The notes under the pieces are model-generated. The model saw nothing but the letters and a program-made list of their open reading frames with translations. It was not told where the DNA came from and made no database searches. Below, piece by piece: positions 10,736 to 19,881 of a stretch of 64,000 bases of DNA. The stretch spans positions 1,895,289 to 1,959,288 of the forward strand of contig BCHX01000003.1 of NCBI GenBank assembly GCA_001599755.1, written 5' to 3'. How positions within the stretch are numbered: position 1 is the stretch's first letter; each line of letters starts with the position of its first letter. The position numbers and the translations under genes are program-made. This DNA comes from Gliomastix tumulicola (lineage: Eukaryota; Ascomycota; Sordariomycetes; Hypocreales; Bionectriaceae).

Positions 10736-10821
10736 CAAGCGGACGAATAAATACCACTTGAGACATATACACACCCAAATTGTATGGCCCCATAACTCAA
10801 GTGTTTATTCGGCCGCGTGGG
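10736..10821 (-). repeat. palindromic MITE-like element, copy 1
   Basis: Read on the minus strand this is about 90 percent identical, by eye, to 15058-15137. Its ends are imperfect inverted repeats of about 20 bp (GCGGCCGAATAAACACTTGA against GCGGACGAATAAATACCACT). Between them lies a conserved block containing CATACAATTTGGGTGTGTAT. No coding capacity. Other copies are at 15.1 and 47.8 kb. Confidence 0.75.
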
Positions 10822-12569
10822 CAGGAAAAGGGACCCGTGGACGGGGTACTGGGGAATGACTCGATAGATTCCCGTCTCAATGGGCCGTGTGCCGTAGCAA
10901 GGCTGGGCAGTGGCTACAGGGACCTCACCCACTCCGGAGTATTACTATAGGTACCTTAACCTTTTGCCTGAGTGGTTTAAGGCAGCGCTAGAAGCCACTG
11001 TAGCTTCAGGCGGGTCATCCCCTAATTCAGTGGACGAATTTCCTAATCGGGACGATTCGTCGCCCAGAATTCCCTTTTTGGAAGGCGAGGTGGCTTCTTC
11101 CTGGGTAGGTACCTTGCTGTAGGTAGGTCGACTTGGTTTCGAAAGCAAGCAACACTCTGAAGTCGTCGGACCAGCTCCTGAGAAAACTAGTTTCAAGGTG
11201 CCGTCTAGCGCCCCCGCCTCGATCTTTTCGAAGGACACAACCGGGCATGCCATCAACATCAAAGCAGCAAGTGAGTGCTTTAATCAAAGGATAGGTCGAT
11301 CTCCACTAGCGAGGAGGGGACACTCAAAGCCGAGAACAACGAACGCGGGCGTCGGAACCGCTGTGGCCGCCGGCCGCAGCCCCAAGGACGCCCAGGTTCA
11401 CCGCAAGATGCACTCGATCATACACCAGTAAGGCCACCACAAGAAGTACATATATGTTCCTGGGCCATGGCCTGCAACTTCATCCAGCTCCAACGTCGTA
11501 CCAAAATTTACCAAGCCTCGCATCCTGCTATTTAGAGCCTCCTTACGATATCATTTTATTTTCCCGTCTATACAGAGTAGCACATGGTTTCCAGTACATC
11601 AATCAGGCTGTGAATGAGTACCCAAGCTTTTGAATCATGCGCTCAAGCACCGCACTCCTTTCGCTTTCCGTTCTTGTGCATGTCCACCTCATTCGACGTG
11701 ATCGCGATCAGCACAGTGAGCTCCGCCACGACGTTCACTCACTTCTCGCATGTGACCCAGTTAGATCACGCTTCGAATAAGAATTCTACAATTGGGGTTG
11801 CTGGAAGTTCCACGAGAGCAACGGGAAGGGACGGGGAGCTGCTCGAGAAGTTCGATAGCCAAGACCAAGGAGCCGGAAGCGCCCTAGGAGCTCGAGGAGG
11901 TAGACAAAAACGTGTCTATCGGGGCAAGGACCTGGCAGCCCTTGTCTAGCAGCAGCCTCCAAGGCCAAGAGCGGGATATTATGGGCAGGGCCAAGACTTC
12001 GGGTAGGCTTCACTGATGGTAAATACTGCTTGAACAGCATGCCCTCTCGGAGAAAAATGGGCTCGTGGTCTTTTGTGACACGGATGGGCTCGAGAAAAGG
12101 GGCAATGAGCGTCACATGGTGCTGGAAGGAATATACAACTACTTTCAGACATACGGTTGTATGTTTGCATCCGCGCACAGTCTGGTACCCAGATTGGGGT
12201 ACTTTTGCCGCCATATACCACAGCCAGCTCTCTACGGTCGGATGCACGCGGCTTGAGCATGGATCAGGCAGAAATAGAGAGGCGAATCAGGAATGGTAGA
12301 TCCCTAGCCTTTGCAGTACTCTTGAGAGTCAACTCGCGAAACATAGCCCAGAACCAATTATTTATTTGACAAAACTATTAAAACGTTGCTTGGCTCTGTG
12401 GCTCGCCTCATGCTTTGTTTCTTATAGCTGGCGAATGGGGATGGGCACCCCAAACCAGAGAACTTGAAACTGATATTTTAAGTATGCCCAGCTGGTGAGA
12501 CGGCCACCGTAATGAGGGATGGTGTCACATGGCGTACATGAATGCCCTCAAAGGAGCAAGGTCATAGCA
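10822..12569. other. gene-poor region with weak gene-like frames
   Basis: No family is recognisable. Two plus-strand frames look more protein-like than their surroundings: 11614-11949, and about 12010-12256, the latter preceded by an AACAG that could be an acceptor. They could be exons of one decayed gene. Near 10965 a stretch resembles a tRNA A box but has no B box. Confidence 0.25.
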
Positions 12570-13100
12570 CTGCCCATATTCATAGGCCAAGAAGCTCGTT
12601 CCGGCAAAGTCCACATGCGCTGAATCGGGTTTGTCTGCGAAGGGCCATGCTGACGAGCCTTAGCAGGGCCCAGAAAGCCACGCCCTCCCCCGCCCTTTTC
12701 AACTTGTAGGCGCGAATGACCATCTTGCAGAATCGATGGCCCTTGAGCGAGTTATTGATGTTGTGCTTCTCCACGAGGCGCACCTCTTGGTATATCGTGG
12801 ATGCGGGCGGCGAAGTTGTTGATGGCGAAGTGTGTTGGGGCGCGCACGTAGACCTTGGAGAAGGTCATGAGCATGCTGAGGTTCGTGTAGCAAGCGCCAC
12901 GGCGGTCGTCTTGTCGAAACCTGGGTGCTAGAGCAGGTTGTCAGTGTGAAAAAAAGGTGACGATTGGAGTAGAGAAAACAAACATACTGCAGTGAGGGTG
13001 CTAAGGTTAAGTAGCAGGTCAAGCATGTAGCGTATAAAATGCTCCGGATCAGGCTTGGACGTCTCGCTGGGTAAAGGCTTGTTGAGGCCGGGATCCATAT
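12570..13100 (-). pseudogene. helicase relic, motif I/Ia half
   Basis: Minus-strand reading with frame changes. A leader exon (containing HFIRYMLDLLLNLS) ends at a GTATGT donor near 12990; the acceptor CTCTAG lies near 12930. The next exon carries a degenerate Walker A (HPGFDKTTAVALAT), then KVYVRAPTHFAINNFAARI, which corresponds to motif Ia of UPF1-like helicases, then a frame change into VIRAYKLK and FWALLR. The Walker A has lost its normal GTGKT form and there are frameshifts, so it cannot make an active helicase. On this strand it lies downstream of the motif II block at 13100-13500, the wrong order for one gene. Confidence 0.65.
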
Positions 13101-13500
13101 CATGCATGCTGACCCAGTGCAAGCGAGAGAACACTGTTCTCATTAGTCTGCCTCATCTTTATGCCATTGGTGATGTCCCTGCCCGGTGCGTAGTGAACTG
13201 GGATGTCTGGATATATCTGCGAGTGGCAGAGGTCGGTCGAACAGTCCTCGGGCCATGCGGAACTGGTAGTAGTGGAGGTGGAAGACAGGCTATCCGCGGA
13301 ACTTGAGCGGCGACATCTTGCCGTCCTCAACATGGCGGTTAAGGAATGCGCGTTGCTCGCGCTCAGAGGTGATGGCAGGCTGTAGCTGCTCGTCATCTCC
13401 GCCGAGCATGCACGGCACAAGGGTGTTTCCCCAGATCGTGTATAGATCTAGGCGGCTCATGCTGGCTGCCTCATCGACGGCAATAGCACGCGCGTGCAAG
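13100..13500 (-). pseudogene. helicase relic, motif II-IV half
   Basis: The minus-strand frame starting near 13499 contains AIAVDEAASM (DEAA Walker B), WGNTLVPCMLGGDDEQLQP (motif III region) and an in-frame stop after LKFRG. The same frame resumes with QFRMARGLFD. In a neighbouring frame YPDIPVHYAPGRDIT follows. These are hallmarks of a fungal UPF1-like helicase family different from the intact gene at 6-10 kb. It is broken by at least one stop and one frameshift. Confidence 0.7.
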
Positions 13501-14793
13501 CGGCGTCACTCCTGGAACAGCGGCTTCATAGATAAGGACGCCTCGCTCCAGCCCCCGAACCTACCCGGGACCTAATCAAACCACCGCCCTAGCTGCTACC
13601 ACTCTCGACCGCGATCCCCCTTAGACGGCATCTGTAGAACAGTATGCTAAAGTATAATTCATCATAATGGTGCTACGGTGACAAGTCGACTGGTTCGCCA
13701 CGCGCGAAGACAAGCCGATGCTGAAGCATTCCAACAAGCCAACTGCCCTAACCACTGTGATCGGACTCTCGATCCCCACAGTGAGGTGACGTGCTGTTGT
13801 TTTCCATCTTTGAACCTCACGATCAAACTCGGCCGCGGTTCGGCTTACCAAGGGCCAAATGAAGGAAGAAATGAATATTATAGGTGCCTAAGAAAGGGAT
13901 ATGCACTCTGTGCCTAGGAGAAGCGTGATGATGCGTACGAGGAAGTGAGACGCCGGGCAGCCAGAGCTGCGAGTGACACAGAATGAATATGTGTACATTC
14001 AAACCTTGGATCAGATCCATAAAATGATTATTGCGTGATTCTGATGTTTGTCCGCTACATTAAAGACGGGAAATGTGATACTATTTCTCTGTGTGGGCAG
14101 GGCGACGGCCCGCTGAATCTTCGGTGGTATGATAGATCGACTTCTGGCAAACGGAGGCGATTCGTGGCTGGTCCGGGGGAGGCGCTGAACGTGAAAAAGT
14201 TGAGAGAAGAATGAAGCGTTGCAGACTCGAGGCTTCAAGGACGGCGTCCGTGACAGAGCCTCTCTGCGAGTCGATGAGCTTCCGAGAGCTCGTGGGTGTG
14301 ATCGGTCGGTCGGTCGGAGGGTAGTGCTGTCGCAGGCGTGTTGTCTGGTACTGGGAGGCTGCTTGATCGCATGGGCAATTGAAGTCGGGTAGTGGTATTG
14401 ATGTGTTCACGTCCGTCACGTCAGCTAGGGGAATGAGATAAACGGGCTGCATCGATAATAAATTTGCTGCCTCTCACCATGCAAGCAAGCAGGGTTCTCA
14501 CGGTGACGCAGTAGGACAACAATGAGCCTGCTGGGTGGCGTGGATTGGCGACATTCACCAAGATGAAGCTATTCCCACATCGGCTCTCCAGCTTGGGCTT
14601 GGGTGTCGAAATTTGGGATGGCTAACGAGGGACGTCCCGATACGTGGCTCCTGCCTGACGAGCGCTCCTTCCTCGCCGAGTGGTATCAGAGGTACGTACC
14701 TTGGTGATGTACCCAAACCCGCGAAAAGAGGTCGTAGAAATTCAGGAAAAATCCTAGGACTCATATAACTTTTCAGAGAAGAACTTCTCAACA
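13501..14793. other. intergenic, no supported gene
   Basis: Only short unsupported frames on both strands. A few simple-sequence runs such as GGTCGGTCGGTCGG near 14310. No RNA gene is seen before the tRNA. Confidence 0.4.
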
Positions 14794-14892
14794 GCCTCTG
14801 TGGTCTAGTGGCTAGGATACTCCCTTCGGGTGCAAATCCAGTGAAGTAAACTTCAATGGGAGTGGTCCCAGGTTCGAATCCTGGCTGAGGCC
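14794..14892 (+). tRNA. tRNA-Pro(CGG) with intron
   Basis: The cloverleaf can be drawn by hand: acceptor stem GCCTCTG/CTGAGGC with one T-T mismatch, D arm from GTCT, anticodon stem CTCCC/GGGAG, anticodon CGG at 14827-14829, and T arm CCAGG-TTCGAAT-CCTGG holding the B box GGTTCGAATCC. A 26-base intron (14831-14856) follows the base next to the anticodon, the canonical site. The discriminator is C14892. It reads CCG (proline). T runs follow as pol III terminators. Confidence 0.92.
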
Positions 14893-14903
14893 AACCTCAT
14901 CTC

Positions 14904-14909
14904 TTTTTT
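14904..14909 (+). terminator. RNA polymerase III terminator of the tRNA
   Basis: A run of six T starts 12 bases after the tRNA discriminator, and a longer T run follows about 10 bases later. This is the standard pol III stop. Confidence 0.7.
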
Positions 14910-15057
14910 CATGTTTTTTTTTTTTAAGTTGGCCTGTAGGCCCGTTATTCTGTGGGCCCTACGGCGCCTAGGTCCCTATAATTACAGTGGCTGAGCCTCT
15001 GTAAGATGAAGTAACATTGCGGCAGCCGCACAAATGGTAGAAGAAAGACTTAAGCCA

Positions 15058-15196
15058 CCACGCGGCCGAATAAATACTTGAGTTATGGGGCTATACAATT
15101 TGGGTGTGTATATGTCAAGTATTTTTTCGTCCGCTTGGCCACATACACAGCCACGTTGTATGGGCGTACAGCTCAGGTATTTAGCCGACCGCGTGC
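15058..15196. repeat. palindromic MITE-like element, copy 2 (longest)
   Basis: The left half (15058-15137) matches copy 1. The right half (about 15139-15195) is an imperfect reverse complement of the first 57 bases, so the whole unit is a foldback of about 138 bp starting CACGCGGCCGAATAAATAC and ending with GACCGCGTG. Non-coding. Long inverted arms and a short centre fit a miniature inverted-repeat or foldback element. Confidence 0.75.
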
Positions 15197-15522
15197 CGCT
15201 TCACCTTACAACAGCCCGACCTCCAAGAGAGGCACCCAACAAAGGCAGACTGGATAAGAGGCAGCTTGATTGAAGCAGCCTGATTGAAGTGCCCGGCCTT
15301 TATACGCTTTATACGTGAAAGGTAGAGGCAGCTGGAAGAAGCCCGGCAGTCTGATTGGTTGAAGCCGAGAGACAGACCGAATTTCCCCCTGCCTAGGCCA
15401 ATATTATGCGATTAGACCTACTCTTTTTCCTTCTCTTTTTGTTTGCTTGGTTGTTATATTTATTTTCCCTGTCAATTCCCTCTCAAATATGCTCCAAGTA
15501 ATACTTTCCAATCATCCTGTAT

Positions 15523-16110
15523 TTATTCACCTTGATCTGACTCCCAAGCGGCAGTCTGCCTGAACTCCAGGTTTGCAATCTCCCACTCCAGCTGCTGCCG
15601 GCTCTGCTTCAAGTCCTCCCACTCGACTTCGACCCTGCGTGCCCCAACACGGACAGCGCCTTCCTCTACTTGCTCGTCGAGGACCTTTACTCGCTGCAAC
15701 GCATACACCTTGAAGCAGGCTAAAATTATCAATAAGGACACACATGCCTACTAGTATGTCAAGGAGGGGCGGGACTAGATAAAGGTCGACGTGCAGCTTG
15801 ATGGGCGAGCAAGTCTGCGGGTGAGGTCGTCATCATGGACCTGGGTCTCATAAGCAGGAGTGTTCAAAGGAAGCGGCGCCAGCTCCTCATACTCGTTGAC
15901 GTCGAGGGTCAGGACTGGCTCGATGAATCATGCAGGAACATCTTCGACGAATCAGACTTGCCGTTCTCCCCAAAGACGCAGCTCATCTACTGGAGCGCTC
16001 CTCAGATCGCCGTTGACGGTCACCCGCATCACTGGAAAAGCTGCTCGAGACCTGCTAGCTCGTATCGTGAGCCACATCGAAGAACTCTGGCAGAGATTTA
16101 ACGGCAACGT
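15523..16110 (-). pseudogene. decayed gene of unknown family
   Basis: A protein-like minus-strand reading runs from about 16100 to 15785. It contains VNGDLRSAPVDELRLWGERQ, then a TGA, FVEDVPA, a second TGA, and FIEPVLTLDVNEYEELAPLP. Both stops sit where TGG would fit the context, and TGG to TGA is the kind of change RIP makes. After a gap with a TTTTAG acceptor at 15720-15722, a last exon (15719-15523) encodes a charged heptad-like stretch (VKVLDEQVEEG, WEDLKQSRQQLEWEIANLE) that is probably a coiled coil. I do not recognise the family. Confidence 0.4.
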
Positions 16111-16735
16111 CCTGGTTGTGGCCCCCAATCCCAGTGAGACGATAAATACTGCAAATCATCCCCCAGGGCCAGCGAGCACCGCTTTTCAACGCCCCTGCCC
16201 CTCCTTCACAGCCAGCTAGGCCTCCCGTGGCAGACAAGCCCCCTTCCATGCGGCTACAACCGGTGGAAGACGTATTCATCTCGGATACAGTCTACTCGTC
16301 TCTTGCACCTTATGCCAGAGCTCACTCACAAGCGTGGCGCTTACCACACCTTCTCAAAAATGACCTGCTTGCGACAATAGCTCTGACGAAACGAGCAAAT
16401 TTATTTCCATCTGATACCTAAATTAACCTAAAACAACAAGCTTTACTTCTACTTCTTCGCAATGCGTATGCCGATGAATTCGACCTATTCCCTGCCGGTA
16501 AGCCGTACCAGGTCGGATAAATTTTGGGGTATAAAGGGCTGCCGCAGCTCAGAGGCCGCCAGCACACGACGGACGACTTTGTCCCATTGTACCTAGTACG
16601 TCGTCCGCATGTCCTATCTTTGCCACAGCCACCCGTATCAACCATCCATTGGCTCGGCACTCTGTCTGACTTAATCGATTCTCATCTTCTGACCCCATTT
16701 ACGTCTGAGCTGCTCATTACATAGAGCAAAGCAAC
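16111..16735. other. short intergenic stretch upstream of the DUF4419 gene
   Basis: A plus-strand frame at 16227-16421 is gene-like in composition but unrecognised and may be part of the preceding decayed locus. The rest is presumed promoter and leader of the DUF4419 gene. Confidence 0.3.
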
Positions 16736-18010
16736 ATGCCTGTCACCCTGCAGGTCAACGGCCACCAAGCAAGAGCGTGGCGGCGACAGAAATATTCGAG
16801 CTCCGAGGAACTCCTCAAGTCGGCAGCTAGAAGGCATCGCCACGCACGTTGCAAGAGGCTCATTCAGACGTCTTTCAGCCGCCGCGACTTACGCAATGGT
16901 CATATCAGCGCATCGGATAACGGATTTGTCAGGGCGGCATTCGATGCCTACAGTTCTCATCATCACCTAGTCATCCGACCTGACGATATTTGGTTTGCCA
17001 TTCTTACACAGCTAGGCTTCTATATCAACGCCAACGCCGGCCAGCTACGGTCCTTCTTTGTTTCGCATTCGGGGCAAAAGCGGCTTCATTTAGAAGTCAA
17101 TGAGCTTGATTTCGCGCATATCGCGATGCAAATGACCGATCTCATCTCGAAGAATGTGGTAGATCCCGAGCTACGCGACTGGGTTATGCCCTCCTTCTCG
17201 ACGACCACTACCACAGATAAAGTCGTCGGGGCTGCCTTGTTTATGGGTGCCATGCAGAAATACTTTGGATATGGTGCAAATGTTCGTTGCGGCATCCCTA
17301 CTGTCACCTTATTAGGCGAGGTCGACGACTGGAAGGACATTCTGAGCCGTGTCGATAAAATTGAGCAACTAGACGCACAGCCGACTTCATTCGCCAGAAT
17401 GCTTCGCCCGGTTCTCGATGGCATGATTCTCTCTTTCCAGAGTCCTGAGAGTACTGAAGCTATAAGCTTCTGGAACACGATTGTCCACAGAGTCGCGGTG
17501 GGCAGTGGCATGGACTACCTGACTGGATGGCTAAATGCGTTCTGCTTCTGGAACGAGAATGGGCAACCGAAAGATCTTCGGGAGGATAGTCAGCTATTTG
17601 GTGGCGTTCCATTCCCGACGGTAAAGCCCAGCAAGATACCTTCGGGCTACACCTCTGTTCCCATTCTGATCGACGACAACGGCGATGTGTACCAAGCCAC
17701 GATGGTGGCCGGCTCAGTTGGTATTTCCGCCACCCAATCAAGCACTGGGCCTGGACAAGCAAATGGTGCGCTGGATCCGCCAAGCTCCTCCGATCAATCG
17801 ATGAGAGATCCAGAGTCGGAACCACCCGTACGCGACACCATCCAACCTGTGTCAGGGTGGTGGGTTTGCGAAGATGAGGGAGCTGACGATGCAGCCGCAA
17901 GGGTTGTCGAGAGAGCACGCATTCGTGATGAAATCCGTGAAGGTGATAAGAATGGTCCGGAGGCACGTTCATCACTTTACCTCCAGCTGGCGAGGCTGGA
18001 AGCATATTAG
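16736..18010 (+). CDS. DUF4419 family protein
   Basis: A single-exon frame of 424 residues starting at ATG 16736. The core carries the DUF4419 signature blocks in order: NGFVRAAFDAYSSHHHL and RPDDIWFAILTQLGFYINAN (about 60-103), ELRDWVMPSFSTTTTTDKVV (about 144-163), CGIPTVTLLGEVDDWKDIL (about 183-201), FWNTIVHRVAVGSGMDYLTG (about 244-263) and, near the C-terminus, GWWVCE. The biochemical function of the family is not known, and it is found scattered through fungi and bacteria. There is no signal peptide or membrane segment. The gene stands alone between gene-poor stretches and looks intact. Confidence 0.88.
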   Translation: MPVTLQVNGHQARAWRRQKYSSSEELLKSAARRHRHARCKRLIQTSFSRRDLRNGHISASDNGFVRAAFDAYSSHHHLVIRPDDIWFAILTQLGFYINANAGQLRSFFVSHSGQKRLHLEVNELDFAHIAMQMTDLISKNVVDPELRDWVMPSFSTTTTTDKVVGAALFMGAMQKYFGYGANVRCGIPTVTLLGEVDDWKDILSRVDKIEQLDAQPTSFARMLRPVLDGMILSFQSPESTEAISFWNTIVHRVAVGSGMDYLTGWLNAFCFWNENGQPKDLREDSQLFGGVPFPTVKPSKIPSGYTSVPILIDDNGDVYQATMVAGSVGISATQSSTGPGQANGALDPPSSSDQSMRDPESEPPVRDTIQPVSGWWVCEDEGADDAAARVVERARIRDEIREGDKNGPEARSSLYLQLARLEAY

Positions 18011-19784
18011 AAGTGCGAGGGGCATCGGGGGCGGATTAGGAAACGATGTCTTCACATAGTTGGGTGAATGATTTTGCGCCGCCTGGTGAATGGAAACGAA
18101 GTTTCTTCTTCAATTTGATCTATGTACCCGTAAGGGTATCTCTAGATACTTGCCTGGGTTGGGAAATCACATGTGCTTCATTTACTACAGTAGACAAGTC
18201 TTCATCCTGCCTGACGAATGTTAAGTGCATATTCCTCAATCCAGCTGTGAACTCGCTACAGCCGTCAGACGCGCCTTGGTTCTGGCGGTATCCGCCACTG
18301 GCAGGTACTGGTATTGCTGGCGCAAGCAATAACCACGGATCGCGGGGGAAGCGAGCCCTTACAGGCCCCCCTGATCTTCAATGTTCTACCGGATAAGTAT
18401 GCTCAACTCCCTTACACATCCACATCACGCCAACCTCAGCTCACCCGTGTTGCGCACATTTTTCCTTCTTCACCTTTGTCGCCTTACAAGAAGGTCATCG
18501 TTCGATATGTGGATGCATACTACAACGAGCTGGAATTGGTGGCCAAATTCTGGAGGAAACGCCTGACAGAATGGAGAGGGTCTACTCCAAGAGCACACCA
18601 TCGACGTGCCATACAGGCACATAGTAAACCATACATCACCCTTATAATCCCATGTATTCCAGCCACCGAAATCCGCTAAATGGCCACTTAGGCCCTTGAC
18701 GGCCCAGCCCTATACCGCCTAGAACACGGTTGATATTACGGTAAGTCTCAGTATATACTGCCCATCTGCTTCACACTGGAGTGGCATAGGATGGCATTAT
18801 CTCTAGACCCTATTACCAAGGATGAGGCTCCCACGCTCATTATTGCCAAGTTCAATGTCATAGTGTAGGTTTACATCAGTATATACTGAGCATGGCGTAC
18901 GCTATGATATGGCAGGTGCCCGATCTTGGAGATAGACGGCATGATGTGTAGCCGCAAGGTCAACATCAAGGGCGGCAGCGGACAGGTTTGTGTGCTGCTC
19001 TGTCTATGAGTGGTTGATGCGCGGTTTACTTGTTTCCCATGCCATACGGCCCCAAAGAATGGGCATGTACCACGGCCCTGCTCTGGACTCGCAGGGCTCG
19101 CAGCATCCCGAAGACGTCCTTGACGATCACAATAAAGACGTCAAGTCCGCACATTGCTCTCTTCCCGGACACGACTAATTGCATTTCGCGGAGACCTTGT
19201 CAGGCGTCTTGCCCTCAAAAAGACCTAGTAGAATGCCTTCGCAGGATGCAACATAGCATGACAGACCTGCCCAACCCATTAGACGCAGGTTCCAGAGATG
19301 CAGGTTCTAGAGACTGATCCATACTGGGCACATTGGAATGACCCATTTGGCCAAATGTGCTTCTGACAGCCACGCGTCGTCGGTCCAAAAGGATCAATTG
19401 ATCCGTTAGGCCAGGATTAGAGCTGTACCAACGGGGCTTTGTCGAAATGCCGTGCGAAGGGCCCAAGTACTGAAATCCATTGGAAAGTCAATATATGGTG
19501 AGGACCCCAGGGCCACTGATTAGCTACAGCAAGGCGACACTGGCGAATCATTTATCGGCTGTCTGGTAGGATTCTTCTAGTCTGGCTGGGGCTCATGTTC
19601 CTCCCATATTCATGCCACCATGGCTTAAATTAAACCCAACCCGTAACCCTGTGGCACTATTAACCACTGCTGTAATACGATAAGGTGAAGTCCTTCAGGG
19701 CCTTCTCGCCCCAGGCAGCTCCTTTGCATGTAGGCATTCGGTGGCGACCCAATAGAGACTTTGATTGATTATGAAAGGCCATTA
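18011..19784. other. intergenic, no supported gene
   Basis: Only short frames. One at 18314-18679 has a protein-like middle (RYVDAYYNELELVAKFW) but matches nothing I know and has no credible splice partners. GTATATACTG repeats around 18750 and 18875. Confidence 0.3.
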
Positions 19785-19881
19785 GGGAGCCATATGTCCA
19801 GAATACATTAGGGTAAGCCACGAGGTGGCGTCCAGGGATGAGTCACATACCAGTCCCCCATTTTCAACGAACATGACATGA
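19785..19881 (-). repeat. dispersed repeat, copy B
   Basis: The reverse complement matches 29861-29957 with few differences over about 97 bp: CATGTCATGTT.GTTGAAAA, then TGTGACTCATCC.TGGACGCC, ending ACATATGGCTCC. Both copies can be read in the matching frame (HVMFVENGGL here, HVMFVEKGGL there). The repeat may therefore be a fragment of a once-coding element. In this copy the frame extends upstream through VVKTNERLKAAGVF. Confidence 0.6.

Noticed and set aside
10960..11060. tRNA-like A box (TGCCTGAGTGG) with a GAAGC/GCTTC stem
   Set aside because: No B box and the loop lacks the T before an anticodon, so it is not a tRNA; a SINE head could not be supported either.
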